35,023 nucleotides of DNA from Deltaproteobacteria bacterium (lineage in GTDB: Bacteria; Desulfobacterota; Syntrophia; Syntrophales; UBA6807): NCBI GenBank assembly GCA_016935565.1, contig JAFGQS010000079.1:1-35023 (forward strand), in the 5' to 3' direction. Every line of letters begins with the position of its first letter. Position 1 is the first letter of the stretch. The notes under the pieces were generated by a model. That model was given only the letters and a program-made list of their open reading frames with translations. It ran no database searches and was not told the origin of the DNA. This document shows positions 26,484 to 33,476 of the stretch, piece by piece. A program made the position numbers and the translations under genes.

Positions 26484-26628
26484 TTGATGGTTTCGTAAAA
26501 AGTCAAAAGCTCGTTAATATGTCATTCTCGCGAAAGCGGGAATCCAATAATTACAATGAGTCATAGATTCCCGATCAGGCCGGGAATGACAAAGCGGCAA
26601 AAATCCCGACTTTTTACTAACTTGTCAA
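26484..26628. repeat. 145-bp palindromic intergenic repeat, MITE-like
   Basis: The ends are imperfect inverted repeats of 21 bases (16 matches), sharing the exact core GTAAAAAGTC/GACTTTTTAC. Inside are two nested hairpin-like arms: GTCATTC...GCGGGAATCC and GATTCCCG...GGGAATGAC. This is the layout of a non-autonomous miniature transposable element, and closely similar elements are dispersed between genes in deltaproteobacteria. No coding sequence is included. It fills most of the first half of the gap between the kinase and the deacylase and could terminate the kinase transcript. Confidence 0.75.
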
Positions 26629-26656
26629 CATTGAGACTGTCTCTTCGATTTCTTTA

Positions 26657-26812
26657 TGCATAAGGAGTCACCTGACACATCTCCTCATCATGAAAAAACG
26701 GTTTCAAGACATCACACAGGAAAATTACAAATTCTTCTTTCCCACGAGATTATTCTATTTACTATTTATGTGTATAGCGCTAATCTTTATGGAAACTGAA
26801 AGAATACCATGA
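26657..26812 (+). other. possible 51-codon small membrane ORF before the deacylase
   Basis: An ATG at 26657 opens a 51-residue frame with a hydrophilic first half and one hydrophobic helix (RLFYLLFMCIALIFM) ending at TGA 26810-26812. It is in the same frame as the deacylase that follows immediately, so only that TGA separates them. No ribosome binding site is visible. It may be a real small membrane protein, a leader peptide, a relic of a longer N-terminus, or chance; apart from it and the repeat I see nothing else in this 347-base gap. Confidence 0.25.
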
Positions 26813-26821
26813 TTGCACACC

Positions 26822-28477
26822 ATGACAACGAAAGAAGAAAGAGCTGCCAACACTGTTTCGATAAATCATCATCAAACCAAAGATTACGATCTTCTCATTA
26901 CCGGTGGAATACTATACGACGGTTCGGGCAATCCAGGTCGAGAAGCTGATATTGCAATAAAAGGAGACATGGTTGAAACAATCGGCATAAATCTGAAACA
27001 AAGCAAGGCAAAAACGGTCATCGATGCATCAGGTTGTGCCGTAAGCCCCGGCTTTATTGATCCACACAGCCATACCGATATCGAACTACTTGCAAACCCG
27101 AAAGCAGAGAGCAAGATCAGACAGGGAATCACCACCGAGATCGGGGGTAATTGCGGCTTCTCTCTATTTCCACCCTCGGAAATAAACAGAGATTATCTGA
27201 AAAAGAAATACGATCTCGCCCTTGACTGGCATGATGTCAAAGGGTTCTTTGCCCAGCTTGAACGAAGAGGTATGGCACTCAATTATGGAACACTGATCGG
27301 TCACAGCGATTTACGGGGAGCTGTGATGGGATCGGCCGATCGTCGTCCGACAGATGATGAGCTGACGAGAATGGATCGGTTAATGCAGGAGAATCTTGAT
27401 GCCGGAGTTTTTGGCCTGTCGAGTGGACTGATTTATACACCGGGATGTTTTGCCCAGGAAGAGGAATTAATTGCACTGTGCCGACGGGTAGCCATTTATA
27501 ATGGTGTTTATTCCACCCATATGAGAGACGAAGGTGACCATCTCCTTGAAGCCGTTGACGAAGCCATCGGAATAGCAGAAAAATCACACGTCAGTTTACA
27601 CATTTCCCATTTAAAAATGGCGTATCCACGAAACTGGCCAAAGGTACATGCTGTTCTATCCAAAATTTCGGAAACGGAAAAGAAAGGACTGAAAATCCTG
27701 GCAGACCGTTATCCTTATATAGCCACCTCAACACTGCTCAGCGTTTTCATGCCTCCGTGGGCAAAACTGGGAACCGTCGAAGAATATCTCAAACGATTAC
27801 GTGACCCGCACTCATATAAAAAAATTTGCGAACATGTAAAAAAACAGGAAGAAAGAATTGAGACTTGGAAAAAAATTCGTGTTTCCTCAGTTTTAAAAGA
27901 AGAAAACAAACGTTTCATCGGCAAAACGATCCATGAAGCAGCCCGGGAAGTTGGCAAGGAACCGTCTCATTTTATTGTTGATCTGTTATACGAAGAAGAG
28001 GATCAGGTAGAAATGATAAATTTCTCACTCAATGAAGACAATTTCAAGCAAATTATCCTGCACCCTCTTGTCGTTGTCGCATCGGACGGTTGGGCCCTTG
28101 CGCCATACGGTATATTAGGAAACGGCAAACCACACCCCCGCTCGTATGGGACCTTTCCCCGTATGCTGGGAAAATATGTGCGTGAAGAAAAAATCATGAC
28201 ACTTGGCGAAGCGATTCAAAAGATGACATCGATAACTGCGAAAAAGTTCGGATTAAAATGGCGAGGGTTTCTCAGAGAGGGCTTCTACGCCGACATTGTG
28301 ATTTTTGACCCGAATACAGTCAATGACCGGGCAACCTGGGAGAATCCCCATCAATATCCGTCGGGCATACACCATGTGATTGTAAATGGACAGCTCGTTA
28401 TTCATGAAGGTGAACATACCGGTGTACTCCCGGGCAAAATATTAAAAAAGGAAATACCGATTCAATTTGTCCATTAG
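26822..28477 (+). CDS. N-acyl-D-amino-acid deacylase, amidohydrolase family
   Basis: The 551-residue product matches the D-aminoacylase branch of the amidohydrolase superfamily: zinc enzymes removing the acyl group from N-acyl-D-amino acids in the cytoplasm. It opens with the small beta-sandwich (DLLITGGILYDGSGN), then PGFIDPHSHTD with metal-site His82 and His84, GNCGFS with Cys111 (the bridging metal ligand position of D-aminoacylases), STHMRDEGD and SLHISHLKM with further His ligands, and ASDGW with Asp422, the catalytic aspartate. The C-terminal LREGFYADIVIFDP and HHVIVNGQLVI segments are typical. The start is ATG 26822 with no clear ribosome site; a TTG at 26813 is possible. D-allo or dihydro-type ureido substrates are conceivable alternatives. 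Confidence 0.9.
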   Translation: MTTKEERAANTVSINHHQTKDYDLLITGGILYDGSGNPGREADIAIKGDMVETIGINLKQSKAKTVIDASGCAVSPGFIDPHSHTDIELLANPKAESKIRQGITTEIGGNCGFSLFPPSEINRDYLKKKYDLALDWHDVKGFFAQLERRGMALNYGTLIGHSDLRGAVMGSADRRPTDDELTRMDRLMQENLDAGVFGLSSGLIYTPGCFAQEEELIALCRRVAIYNGVYSTHMRDEGDHLLEAVDEAIGIAEKSHVSLHISHLKMAYPRNWPKVHAVLSKISETEKKGLKILADRYPYIATSTLLSVFMPPWAKLGTVEEYLKRLRDPHSYKKICEHVKKQEERIETWKKIRVSSVLKEENKRFIGKTIHEAAREVGKEPSHFIVDLLYEEEDQVEMINFSLNEDNFKQIILHPLVVVASDGWALAPYGILGNGKPHPRSYGTFPRMLGKYVREEKIMTLGEAIQKMTSITAKKFGLKWRGFLREGFYADIVIFDPNTVNDRATWENPHQYPSGIHHVIVNGQLVIHEGEHTGVLPGKILKKEIPIQFVH

Positions 28478-28482
28478 GGAAC

Positions 28483-28704
28483 CTATTCTTTTTTCTTCTG
28501 CGGTTCTTTAAAGCAGGCATTGGGATTTATGGAATCATCATAGGCACAGCTTGGACAGTAATACAAAGGATAGACTGTTCCACACCCCGATCCAACCAAT
28601 TCAAAGTGTGCGCAGGCATAACAAAGCTTCTTATGACAGAATGAGCATTTTAACTGCATCGATGCATTATTGCATACCTCGCATACCAACTCATTGCATT
28701 GCAT
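28483..28704 (-). CDS. small cysteine-rich zinc-binding protein
   Basis: A 73-residue protein with 11 cysteines, arranged as CxxC pairs at 8/11, 20/23, 28/31 and 50/53, plus His33 and Cys41, followed by a basic C-terminus (PQKKKE). This is the layout of a treble-clef or B-box-like double zinc-binding domain; redox or iron-sulphur binding is less likely given the spacing. I do not recognise a named family. A GGAG ribosome site lies 8 bases before the ATG. It converges on the deacylase with a 5-base gap and has no operon partner. Confidence 0.75.
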   Translation of the reverse strand: MQCNELVCEVCNNASMQLKCSFCHKKLCYACAHFELVGSGCGTVYPLYYCPSCAYDDSINPNACFKEPQKKKE

Positions 28705-29216
28705 GGCAGTACTCCGGTTCAGATTAGTCTATATGTTATCATTTCTAGTTCTTCTCCAATTTAGTTGGAGAAGAGGAGCCAAGGTTTCCAGGCCCGCCCT
28801 GGCGCAACGCGGTGATTACTAAAAGTATAAGCTAAGCTTTATATTCATGACAGATCATTGACAATCTAGTAAGGTTGATCGGTCTGGGCCAGGGGGTCAA
28901 GGGTTCGAGGGTTTGTTTCCCAAAAAATTTATAAGCGCTTTCAACATTCTTTGGATTTTTACTATGCCTTTTTTGTGTGTACCCCCGGAAATTTTGTTGT
29001 CATTCCATATATCCCTTAACAAAGTTCATATGACTTTTGCCGGACTTTCAACTCTTTGTAGTTCTTTAGTCCTTCACTTGAACTCTTGAATCCTTGAACC
29101 CTCGTATCCTCTGGGATCATACCTGCTAAATTTGATACTTTGCCATAATTAATTGCATCTAATCGGGAGATGATCCTCATTTCCATACAATCACAGGTCC
29201 AAATGCCATTACACCG
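28705..29216. other. 512-base intergenic region with hairpin and short tandem repeats
   Basis: I find no convincing coding sequence here. It contains a perfect 9-bp hairpin (28751-28773) upstream of the zinc protein gene, and two facing stretches built from octamers: TCAAGGGT TCGAGGGT at about 28897-28913 and, on the other strand, TCAAGGAT TCAAGAGT at about 29083-29105. The octamers look like remnants of a dispersed intergenic repeat. No clear promoter or tRNA is seen. Confidence 0.5.
28751..28773. repeat. perfect 9-bp inverted repeat
   Basis: CTTCTCCAA and TTGGAGAAG are separated by five bases (TTTAG), about 50 bases upstream of the small zinc-binding gene on the minus strand. There is no T-tract on either side, so it is not a textbook terminator; it could be an operator for a dimeric repressor or an RNA hairpin in a 5' leader. 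Confidence 0.6.
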
Positions 29217-30233
29217 TCAAACGTCCATATAGCCCCATGTGGTATAAAAGGTCGCCCGGTCAAAGAATATCATCATTCGTCGGTCAAATTCAAATGCCAT
29301 ATAGACATCAAGTGGTTTGTTCGACGAGATACCGTGATAGAGAGCGAATTCCCAGATGTGCTTCCGCTTCAGACTCAGAGCACTCAACACTTCCTGCAGT
29401 TCAAATCCCTCTTTTCGTTTTTCTTTCCCGAATCCGATAAAGTAGGTCCGTACATCTACACTCCGGAATCCTTTATCCTTGTAAAATTCTTCAGCCCACT
29501 TGCTGAACTGGGACAAAACGCTCCGTGCTCTTTCAGACAGTTTTTCCTTATCAGAAGACTGATACGTTGGTGTTGACCTGTTCGTTGCAACATCTTTGAT
29601 CCAGTTTTCGACAATGATTTCTTTATTTTTCTGTATGACACCGACGAGTTTGTCGGACAGAAGACTCTTGTTTTTTTTTGACCGCCTTCCATCGACAGCA
29701 GCCGAGAAAGAATCTTCAATGGCCCAGTAATCCGACTTATCTTCAGCATAAGCTTTAATCGCTTTTATATTTGAATCGAATGCAAGAGCAGGTATCGTAT
29801 CAATCGGATAATACTTTGCTGCAACGGTATCACTGCCCGGTGACAGTGAACCCCCGATGTGAACCGCTTCAAAGGTCAGGAAGATCAAATCTCCGTAAAA
29901 GTAATTCGTGCAGGAATCCACATCGACAAGATCGATGATCCGTGCCTGTAATCCTGTTTCCTCCTCCAGTTCTCTGACGGCTGCCTCTTCGATACTTTCA
30001 TCGATTTCAGCAAATCCCGAAGGAAGGCACCACTGCCCCTTGTAGGGATCATTCGCCCGTTTGACGAGAAGAATTTTTCGATCCTCGACCACTATTGTTG
30101 AAACAACAGGAAGGGGATTGTCATAAAAGAATACACAGCAGGTTTCGCAATAATCCCGAAGTATGTCTTCTTCGTATTGTTGGGTAATTCCGCTCCCGCA
30201 ATAGGGGCAGAACCGTCGCTCTTTCTTTTTCAC
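29217..30233 (-). CDS. NUDIX hydrolase with zinc ribbon and RsbRD-like C-terminal domain
   Basis: This 338-residue protein combines three parts. A zinc ribbon (CPYC at 9-12, CETC at 29-32) is followed by a NUDIX pyrophosphohydrolase domain with a complete Nudix box at 73-95 (GFAEIDES...RELEEETGL), as in NADH- or ADP-ribose-type hydrolases. The last roughly 150 residues (VENWIKDVATN, GFELQEVLSALSLKRKHIW) resemble the RsbRD N-terminal domain, a helical bundle in stress-signalling and histidine-kinase proteins. The GTG at 30233 overlaps the stop of the methyltransferase by four bases (GTGA), so I prefer it to the TTG at 30266. A ligand-sensing or protein-binding role for the C-terminal domain is inference, as is the substrate. 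Confidence 0.87.
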   Translation of the reverse strand: MKKKERRFCPYCGSGITQQYEEDILRDYCETCCVFFYDNPLPVVSTIVVEDRKILLVKRANDPYKGQWCLPSGFAEIDESIEEAAVRELEEETGLQARIIDLVDVDSCTNYFYGDLIFLTFEAVHIGGSLSPGSDTVAAKYYPIDTIPALAFDSNIKAIKAYAEDKSDYWAIEDSFSAAVDGRRSKKNKSLLSDKLVGVIQKNKEIIVENWIKDVATNRSTPTYQSSDKEKLSERARSVLSQFSKWAEEFYKDKGFRSVDVRTYFIGFGKEKRKEGFELQEVLSALSLKRKHIWEFALYHGISSNKPLDVYMAFEFDRRMMIFFDRATFYTTWGYMDV

Positions 30234-31099
30234 TTTTTTCTTCGTCTGTTGAAAGGTTTTGAGCAAACAAAGATCGTATCATCTTTTGTTATGATAAAGT
30301 CGGTCCGGCCACGAGTGAAGTATTGCTGGAGCTGCATTTCAAAGAGGTCGAAGACCGCCTCAACATCATCCGTTACCGTTGTAAGAAAAAACGGCCATTT
30401 AAACCTGAAGTATTCAATGAGGGAATAGATATCACCCGGTTTAAAAACGAGAGTATTGCCATAATGAGTTTTATGTATATCTTCGAACCAGTGGGAGAGA
30501 ATACCATAACCGTTTTCAGAAGAAAAGCTTCTGATGAAACTTTCAATGGGAAGTTTTATTTCATTATTTGCTATCCCGCCCCTGACAAAGACATCTTTGG
30601 CAAAATTCATGAGTTCACTCATATTTTCTTTATTGTGAACGGTTGTAACAAGGAGCCCTCCCTTACGCAGTACCCGTGCTATGTCCGGTACGATTTCCGG
30701 AAAAAAATAGAGACAATAACTGCATATGACAAGATCAAATGATCTATCCCGGTAATCCTTCACCACCGAAACGCCTGTTGAGGTAAAACGACCTTTAATC
30801 CCCGCTGTTTCACACACCTTAAGATATGAGGATTCATAACCCGGCACAATATCCACTCCCGTTATGACAGCATCGGCATGTACCCTTCCCTTCAGCGCCT
30901 CAGTGAAAAATCCGAAACCGCACCCGAGTTCAAGGATATCTTTGCACTGCGTGAGGTTAAGTCCATCAAGGGCAACTGCACGCACATCGGCACGATTGGT
31001 TGAATGCCGCCTGATGATATCCGCCGTGAATCGATGCGCCTCAACATCAACAAAGACTTCTGCAATTTTTTTATTATTATCATTATTATTATCTCTCAT
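30230..31099 (-). CDS. class I SAM-dependent methyltransferase
   Basis: A 289-residue cytoplasmic protein with a Rossmann-type methyltransferase fold: motif I DILELGCGFGFF (about 54-65), the acidic loop TGVDIVPG, SFDLVICSYCLYFFPEIV (motif IV region, about 119-136) and ARVLRKGGLLVTTVHN. The C-terminal 110 residues resemble no domain I can name. The N-terminus begins with an Asn-rich stretch (NNNDNNKK) encoded by an ATA/ATT trinucleotide run. Substrate cannot be deduced. Its stop overlaps the NUDIX gene start, so the two form an operon and may act in one pathway. No clear ribosome site precedes the ATG. Confidence 0.85.
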   Translation of the reverse strand: MRDNNNDNNKKIAEVFVDVEAHRFTADIIRRHSTNRADVRAVALDGLNLTQCKDILELGCGFGFFTEALKGRVHADAVITGVDIVPGYESSYLKVCETAGIKGRFTSTGVSVVKDYRDRSFDLVICSYCLYFFPEIVPDIARVLRKGGLLVTTVHNKENMSELMNFAKDVFVRGGIANNEIKLPIESFIRSFSSENGYGILSHWFEDIHKTHYGNTLVFKPGDIYSLIEYFRFKWPFFLTTVTDDVEAVFDLFEMQLQQYFTRGRTDFIITKDDTIFVCSKPFNRRRKK

Positions 31100-31181
31100 A
31101 GTAAATAATTATCATCAAAGGGTGCGGGAAAGTCAATCAGTTTCACGCGCCGGGTTAACTTATAAGAACGGCTGAACAGCC

Positions 31182-31207
31182 GGGGGTCAGGTCTTGCTTT
31201 TTGCCAT
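31182..31207 (-). repeat. 26-bp RAYT-associated repeat, copy 1
   Basis: A sequence starting GGGGGTCAGGTCTTGC lies just upstream of the RAYT gene. It is exactly identical, in reverse complement, to the copy at 33508-33533 and matches the copy at 32051-32076 in 23 of 26 positions. Confidence 0.85.
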
Positions 31208-31228
31208 CCTGTGTGATACCTATCCCTT

Positions 31229-32071
31229 ATGGCACGACCGATACGCATAGAATTTGAAGGTGGTTTCTACCATGTGACCTCCCGGGGAAATACCCGGCAG
31301 GAAATCTTCGCCGACACCGAAGACTACCGGACGTTTCTCTCGACCCTTGCCGATGTGGCCGAACGCTATCGCTGGCTTGTCCATGCATACTGCCTCATGG
31401 ACAACCATTATCACCTCCTGATTGAAACGCCCCAGGCCAATCTCTCCCGGGGCATGCGCCAGCTCAACGGTGTGTACACCCAGAAGTATAACAGGCGCCA
31501 CGACCGTGTGGGCCATCTCTTCCAAGGCCGCTATAAAGCATTCGTTGTCGAAAAGGATGCCTACCTTCTCGAACTCAGCCGATATATCGCATTGAATCCC
31601 ATACGGGCGGGACTGGTTTCCTCACCGGAAGATTGGTCCTGGTCCTCCTACGGTGTGATGGCCGGTATGAGACCAAAAGAATCGTTTCTTCACACAGACT
31701 GGATGCTTGGTTTATTCTCCCCGTCGAAGGTTCAGGCCCATGAACTGTACACCTCTTTCGTTATGGAAGGATTGGATAGAGAAAATCCGTTGAAAGAAGC
31801 CAGAGGGGGACTGATATTGGGGCGCGGAACATTTATTGAAAAAGTCCAAAAGTTAATTGAAGACTCGGAAACCGGCGAGGCGGTGCGAATGGAAAAGTAT
31901 GCCGCACGTCCTTCTCTCGCGGAGATATTCGAGGGCATGGAACGAAACGAAGGTATCTATCATGCCGTGTACCGCTGGGGATATAAACTGACGGATGTGG
32001 GCAATCATATTGGACTTCACTATTCACGGGTCAGTAAGATCGCTTCAAAGGTGGCAAAGAGCAAGACCTGA
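31229..32071 (+). CDS. REP-associated tyrosine transposase (RAYT, Y1/HUH)
   Basis: A 280-residue protein of the TnpA_REP (Y1_Tnp, IS200-like) family, which cuts single-stranded DNA at REP-type hairpins using an HUH metal site and a tyrosine. The opening is MARPIRIEFEGGFYHVTSRGN; the HUH motif is in MDNHYHLLIE (about residues 52-61), the nucleophilic Tyr is probably in GVYTQKYNRRH (about 81-91), and the family block HLFQGRYKA and ALNPIRAGLV follow. The extra C-terminal helical part (about 165-280) is longer than in simple family members. It appears intact. The stop codon falls inside the right-hand repeat copy. Confidence 0.92.
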   Translation: MARPIRIEFEGGFYHVTSRGNTRQEIFADTEDYRTFLSTLADVAERYRWLVHAYCLMDNHYHLLIETPQANLSRGMRQLNGVYTQKYNRRHDRVGHLFQGRYKAFVVEKDAYLLELSRYIALNPIRAGLVSSPEDWSWSSYGVMAGMRPKESFLHTDWMLGLFSPSKVQAHELYTSFVMEGLDRENPLKEARGGLILGRGTFIEKVQKLIEDSETGEAVRMEKYAARPSLAEIFEGMERNEGIYHAVYRWGYKLTDVGNHIGLHYSRVSKIASKVAKSKT

Positions 32072-32076
32072 CCCTC
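32051..32076 (+). repeat. 26-bp RAYT-associated repeat, copy 2
   Basis: This copy spans the end of the RAYT gene, including its TGA at 32069-32071, and is inverted relative to copy 1. Differences from the other copies are three substitutions. Confidence 0.8.
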
Positions 32077-32101
32077 TCATTAAAGTCATTAAAGGAGATA
32101 T

Positions 32102-32746
32102 GTGTTGAAAGTAACGATACTATACGACAATACGGCCTGGAGGGATGATCTTATAGCCGACTGGGGGTTTGCCTGTCTGGTTGAGGCATATGGGAAAAAA
32201 ATCCTTTTTGATACCGGGGCCAAGGGTTCCATCCTTTTCGGTAATATGAAAAAGTTGAAAATTGACCCGACCTCTATTGAAGATGTGGTTATCTCACATG
32301 CGCACTGGGATCACACAGGCGGTCTTGTCGATTTTCTCAGTAAATTTAATAATATCAGACTTTTTGTACCGTCATCATATGCCGTACCCCCTCACGCAGC
32401 CAGGGAGGTCATTTCCGTTCATAAACCGATCGAAATCGCTGACAACATCTTTTCCACCGGTGAACTTAAAGGAATGGAACAGGCCCTTGTCGTTACTACG
32501 GAGAAGGGAGTGGTGGTCATCGTCGGGTGTTCTCATCCCGGTGTAAAGGAAATTGTCAATGCTGCTTCCCAGCATGGAAATATATTCGCCCTTATCGGAG
32601 GGTTACATGGATTCAATGAATTCGGAATTATAAAGAATATGGGGCTTATCTGTGCTACACATTGTACGCAGCACATCACTGAGATAAGATCACTGTATCC
32701 CGAAATCTTTGTAGAGGGTGGTGTCGGAAGGCTGATTGAACTCTGA
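32102..32746 (+). CDS. metallo-beta-lactamase-fold hydrolase, cytoplasmic
   Basis: A 214-residue metallo-beta-lactamase-fold protein with HAHWDH (about 63-68) as the dinuclear zinc motif, then GCSHPG, GGLHG and ATHCTQH supplying further ligands. It resembles the family that includes archaeal ribofuranosylaminobenzene-phosphate-type enzymes, but substrate is unknown. There is no signal peptide. Start is GTG 32102, or TTG 32105, behind AAAGGAGA. The exported relative at 33477-34313 is a clear paralogue (shared ILY, DWGFACLV, GSIL and NM motifs). It starts 26 bases after the RAYT repeat. Confidence 0.88.
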   Translation: MLKVTILYDNTAWRDDLIADWGFACLVEAYGKKILFDTGAKGSILFGNMKKLKIDPTSIEDVVISHAHWDHTGGLVDFLSKFNNIRLFVPSSYAVPPHAAREVISVHKPIEIADNIFSTGELKGMEQALVVTTEKGVVVIVGCSHPGVKEIVNAASQHGNIFALIGGLHGFNEFGIIKNMGLICATHCTQHITEIRSLYPEIFVEGGVGRLIEL

Positions 32747-32913
32747 TATCAAAACGAGAAATTTAAAAATCACAGTGAGTAATCATATCATGTAATGATT
32801 GATTGCAAACACGGTTGAGATCGTGGTACTTGTGAATTACAATACAACAAATCCCGTGTATCTCATATCAAATTTCACAACATCTCCCAAAGTATGGTGA
32901 TAAAACACTACAA

Positions 32914-33396
32914 ATGAACGAAATAATATACAAATCAATCGGCATTATTCATTCCCCCTTCAAGGACATGGAAGGGATACCGATTCAACCGACAGCATCT
33001 AAAGGTATTGCCGGAACGGCCGAGGTGAAACCTCAATACGCAGATGGCCTGAAAGATATTGATGGTTTTTCACACATCATATTGCTGTACCATTTCCACC
33101 TTTCAAACGGTCCGTTACTCCACGTTAAACCCTTCCTGGATAATACGCTACGGGGGATCTTTTCTACACGGGCACCACGACGGCCGAATTCTATCGGGCT
33201 TTCCATTGTTCGCCTTACCGGAGTTGAGAATAATGCGCTGTATATCGAAGATGTGGACATCGTCGACGGAACACCCCTGCTGGACATAAAACCCTATGTT
33301 CCGCAATTTGATCACCGTGACGTTAATAACATCGGATGGCTCTCAAAAAATGTGAACAATGTTCATAAGACGAAGGCAGACAACAGATTCAAATAA
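32914..33396 (+). CDS. TrmO-like tRNA N6-methyltransferase (TsaA family)
   Basis: A 160-residue protein of the TsaA/TrmO family; TrmO uses S-adenosylmethionine to methylate N6-threonylcarbamoyladenosine at position 37 of tRNA-Thr. Visible landmarks are IGIIHSPFKD (about 8-17), DGFSHIILLYHFH (about 49-61), FSTRAPRRPNSIGLSIVRL (about 83-101) and DIVDGTPLLDIKPYVPQFDH. Some TsaA-family members in metal-linked clusters have other or unknown roles, so function rather than fold is the uncertain part. It lies between the two metallo-beta-lactamase paralogues, with a 167-base upstream gap holding nothing evident. Confidence 0.87.
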   Translation: MNEIIYKSIGIIHSPFKDMEGIPIQPTASKGIAGTAEVKPQYADGLKDIDGFSHIILLYHFHLSNGPLLHVKPFLDNTLRGIFSTRAPRRPNSIGLSIVRLTGVENNALYIEDVDIVDGTPLLDIKPYVPQFDHRDVNNIGWLSKNVNNVHKTKADNRFK

Positions 33397-33476
33397 TTAC
33401 GGCCTTTCAATAAAAACTCCTTCTTCCAATCTTCATACGGATCGGACGATTAGCTGAGAATTGGAGGAATGGTAAC

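Larger units (their letters stand above)
31169..32076 (+). mobile_element. RAYT unit bracketed by inverted 26-bp repeats
   Basis: The transposase gene is flanked by inverted copies of one repeat: 31182-31207 (GGTCAGGTCTTGCTTTTTGCC core) on the left and 32051-32076 on the right, 23 of 26 positions matching. The left copy is preceded by a perfect 6-bp hairpin CGGCTG AA CAGCCG at 31169-31182, a REP-like shape. The right copy contains the transposase stop codon. No target-site duplication is evident. This arrangement suggests a transposase with its own recognition sequences rather than a conventional insertion sequence. Confidence 0.55.

Noticed and set aside
31061-31095. ATT/ATA trinucleotide run at the methyltransferase start, considered as a phase-variable tract
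   Set aside because: Trinucleotide changes keep the frame, so it would only alter the Asn-rich N-terminus; no switching is implied.
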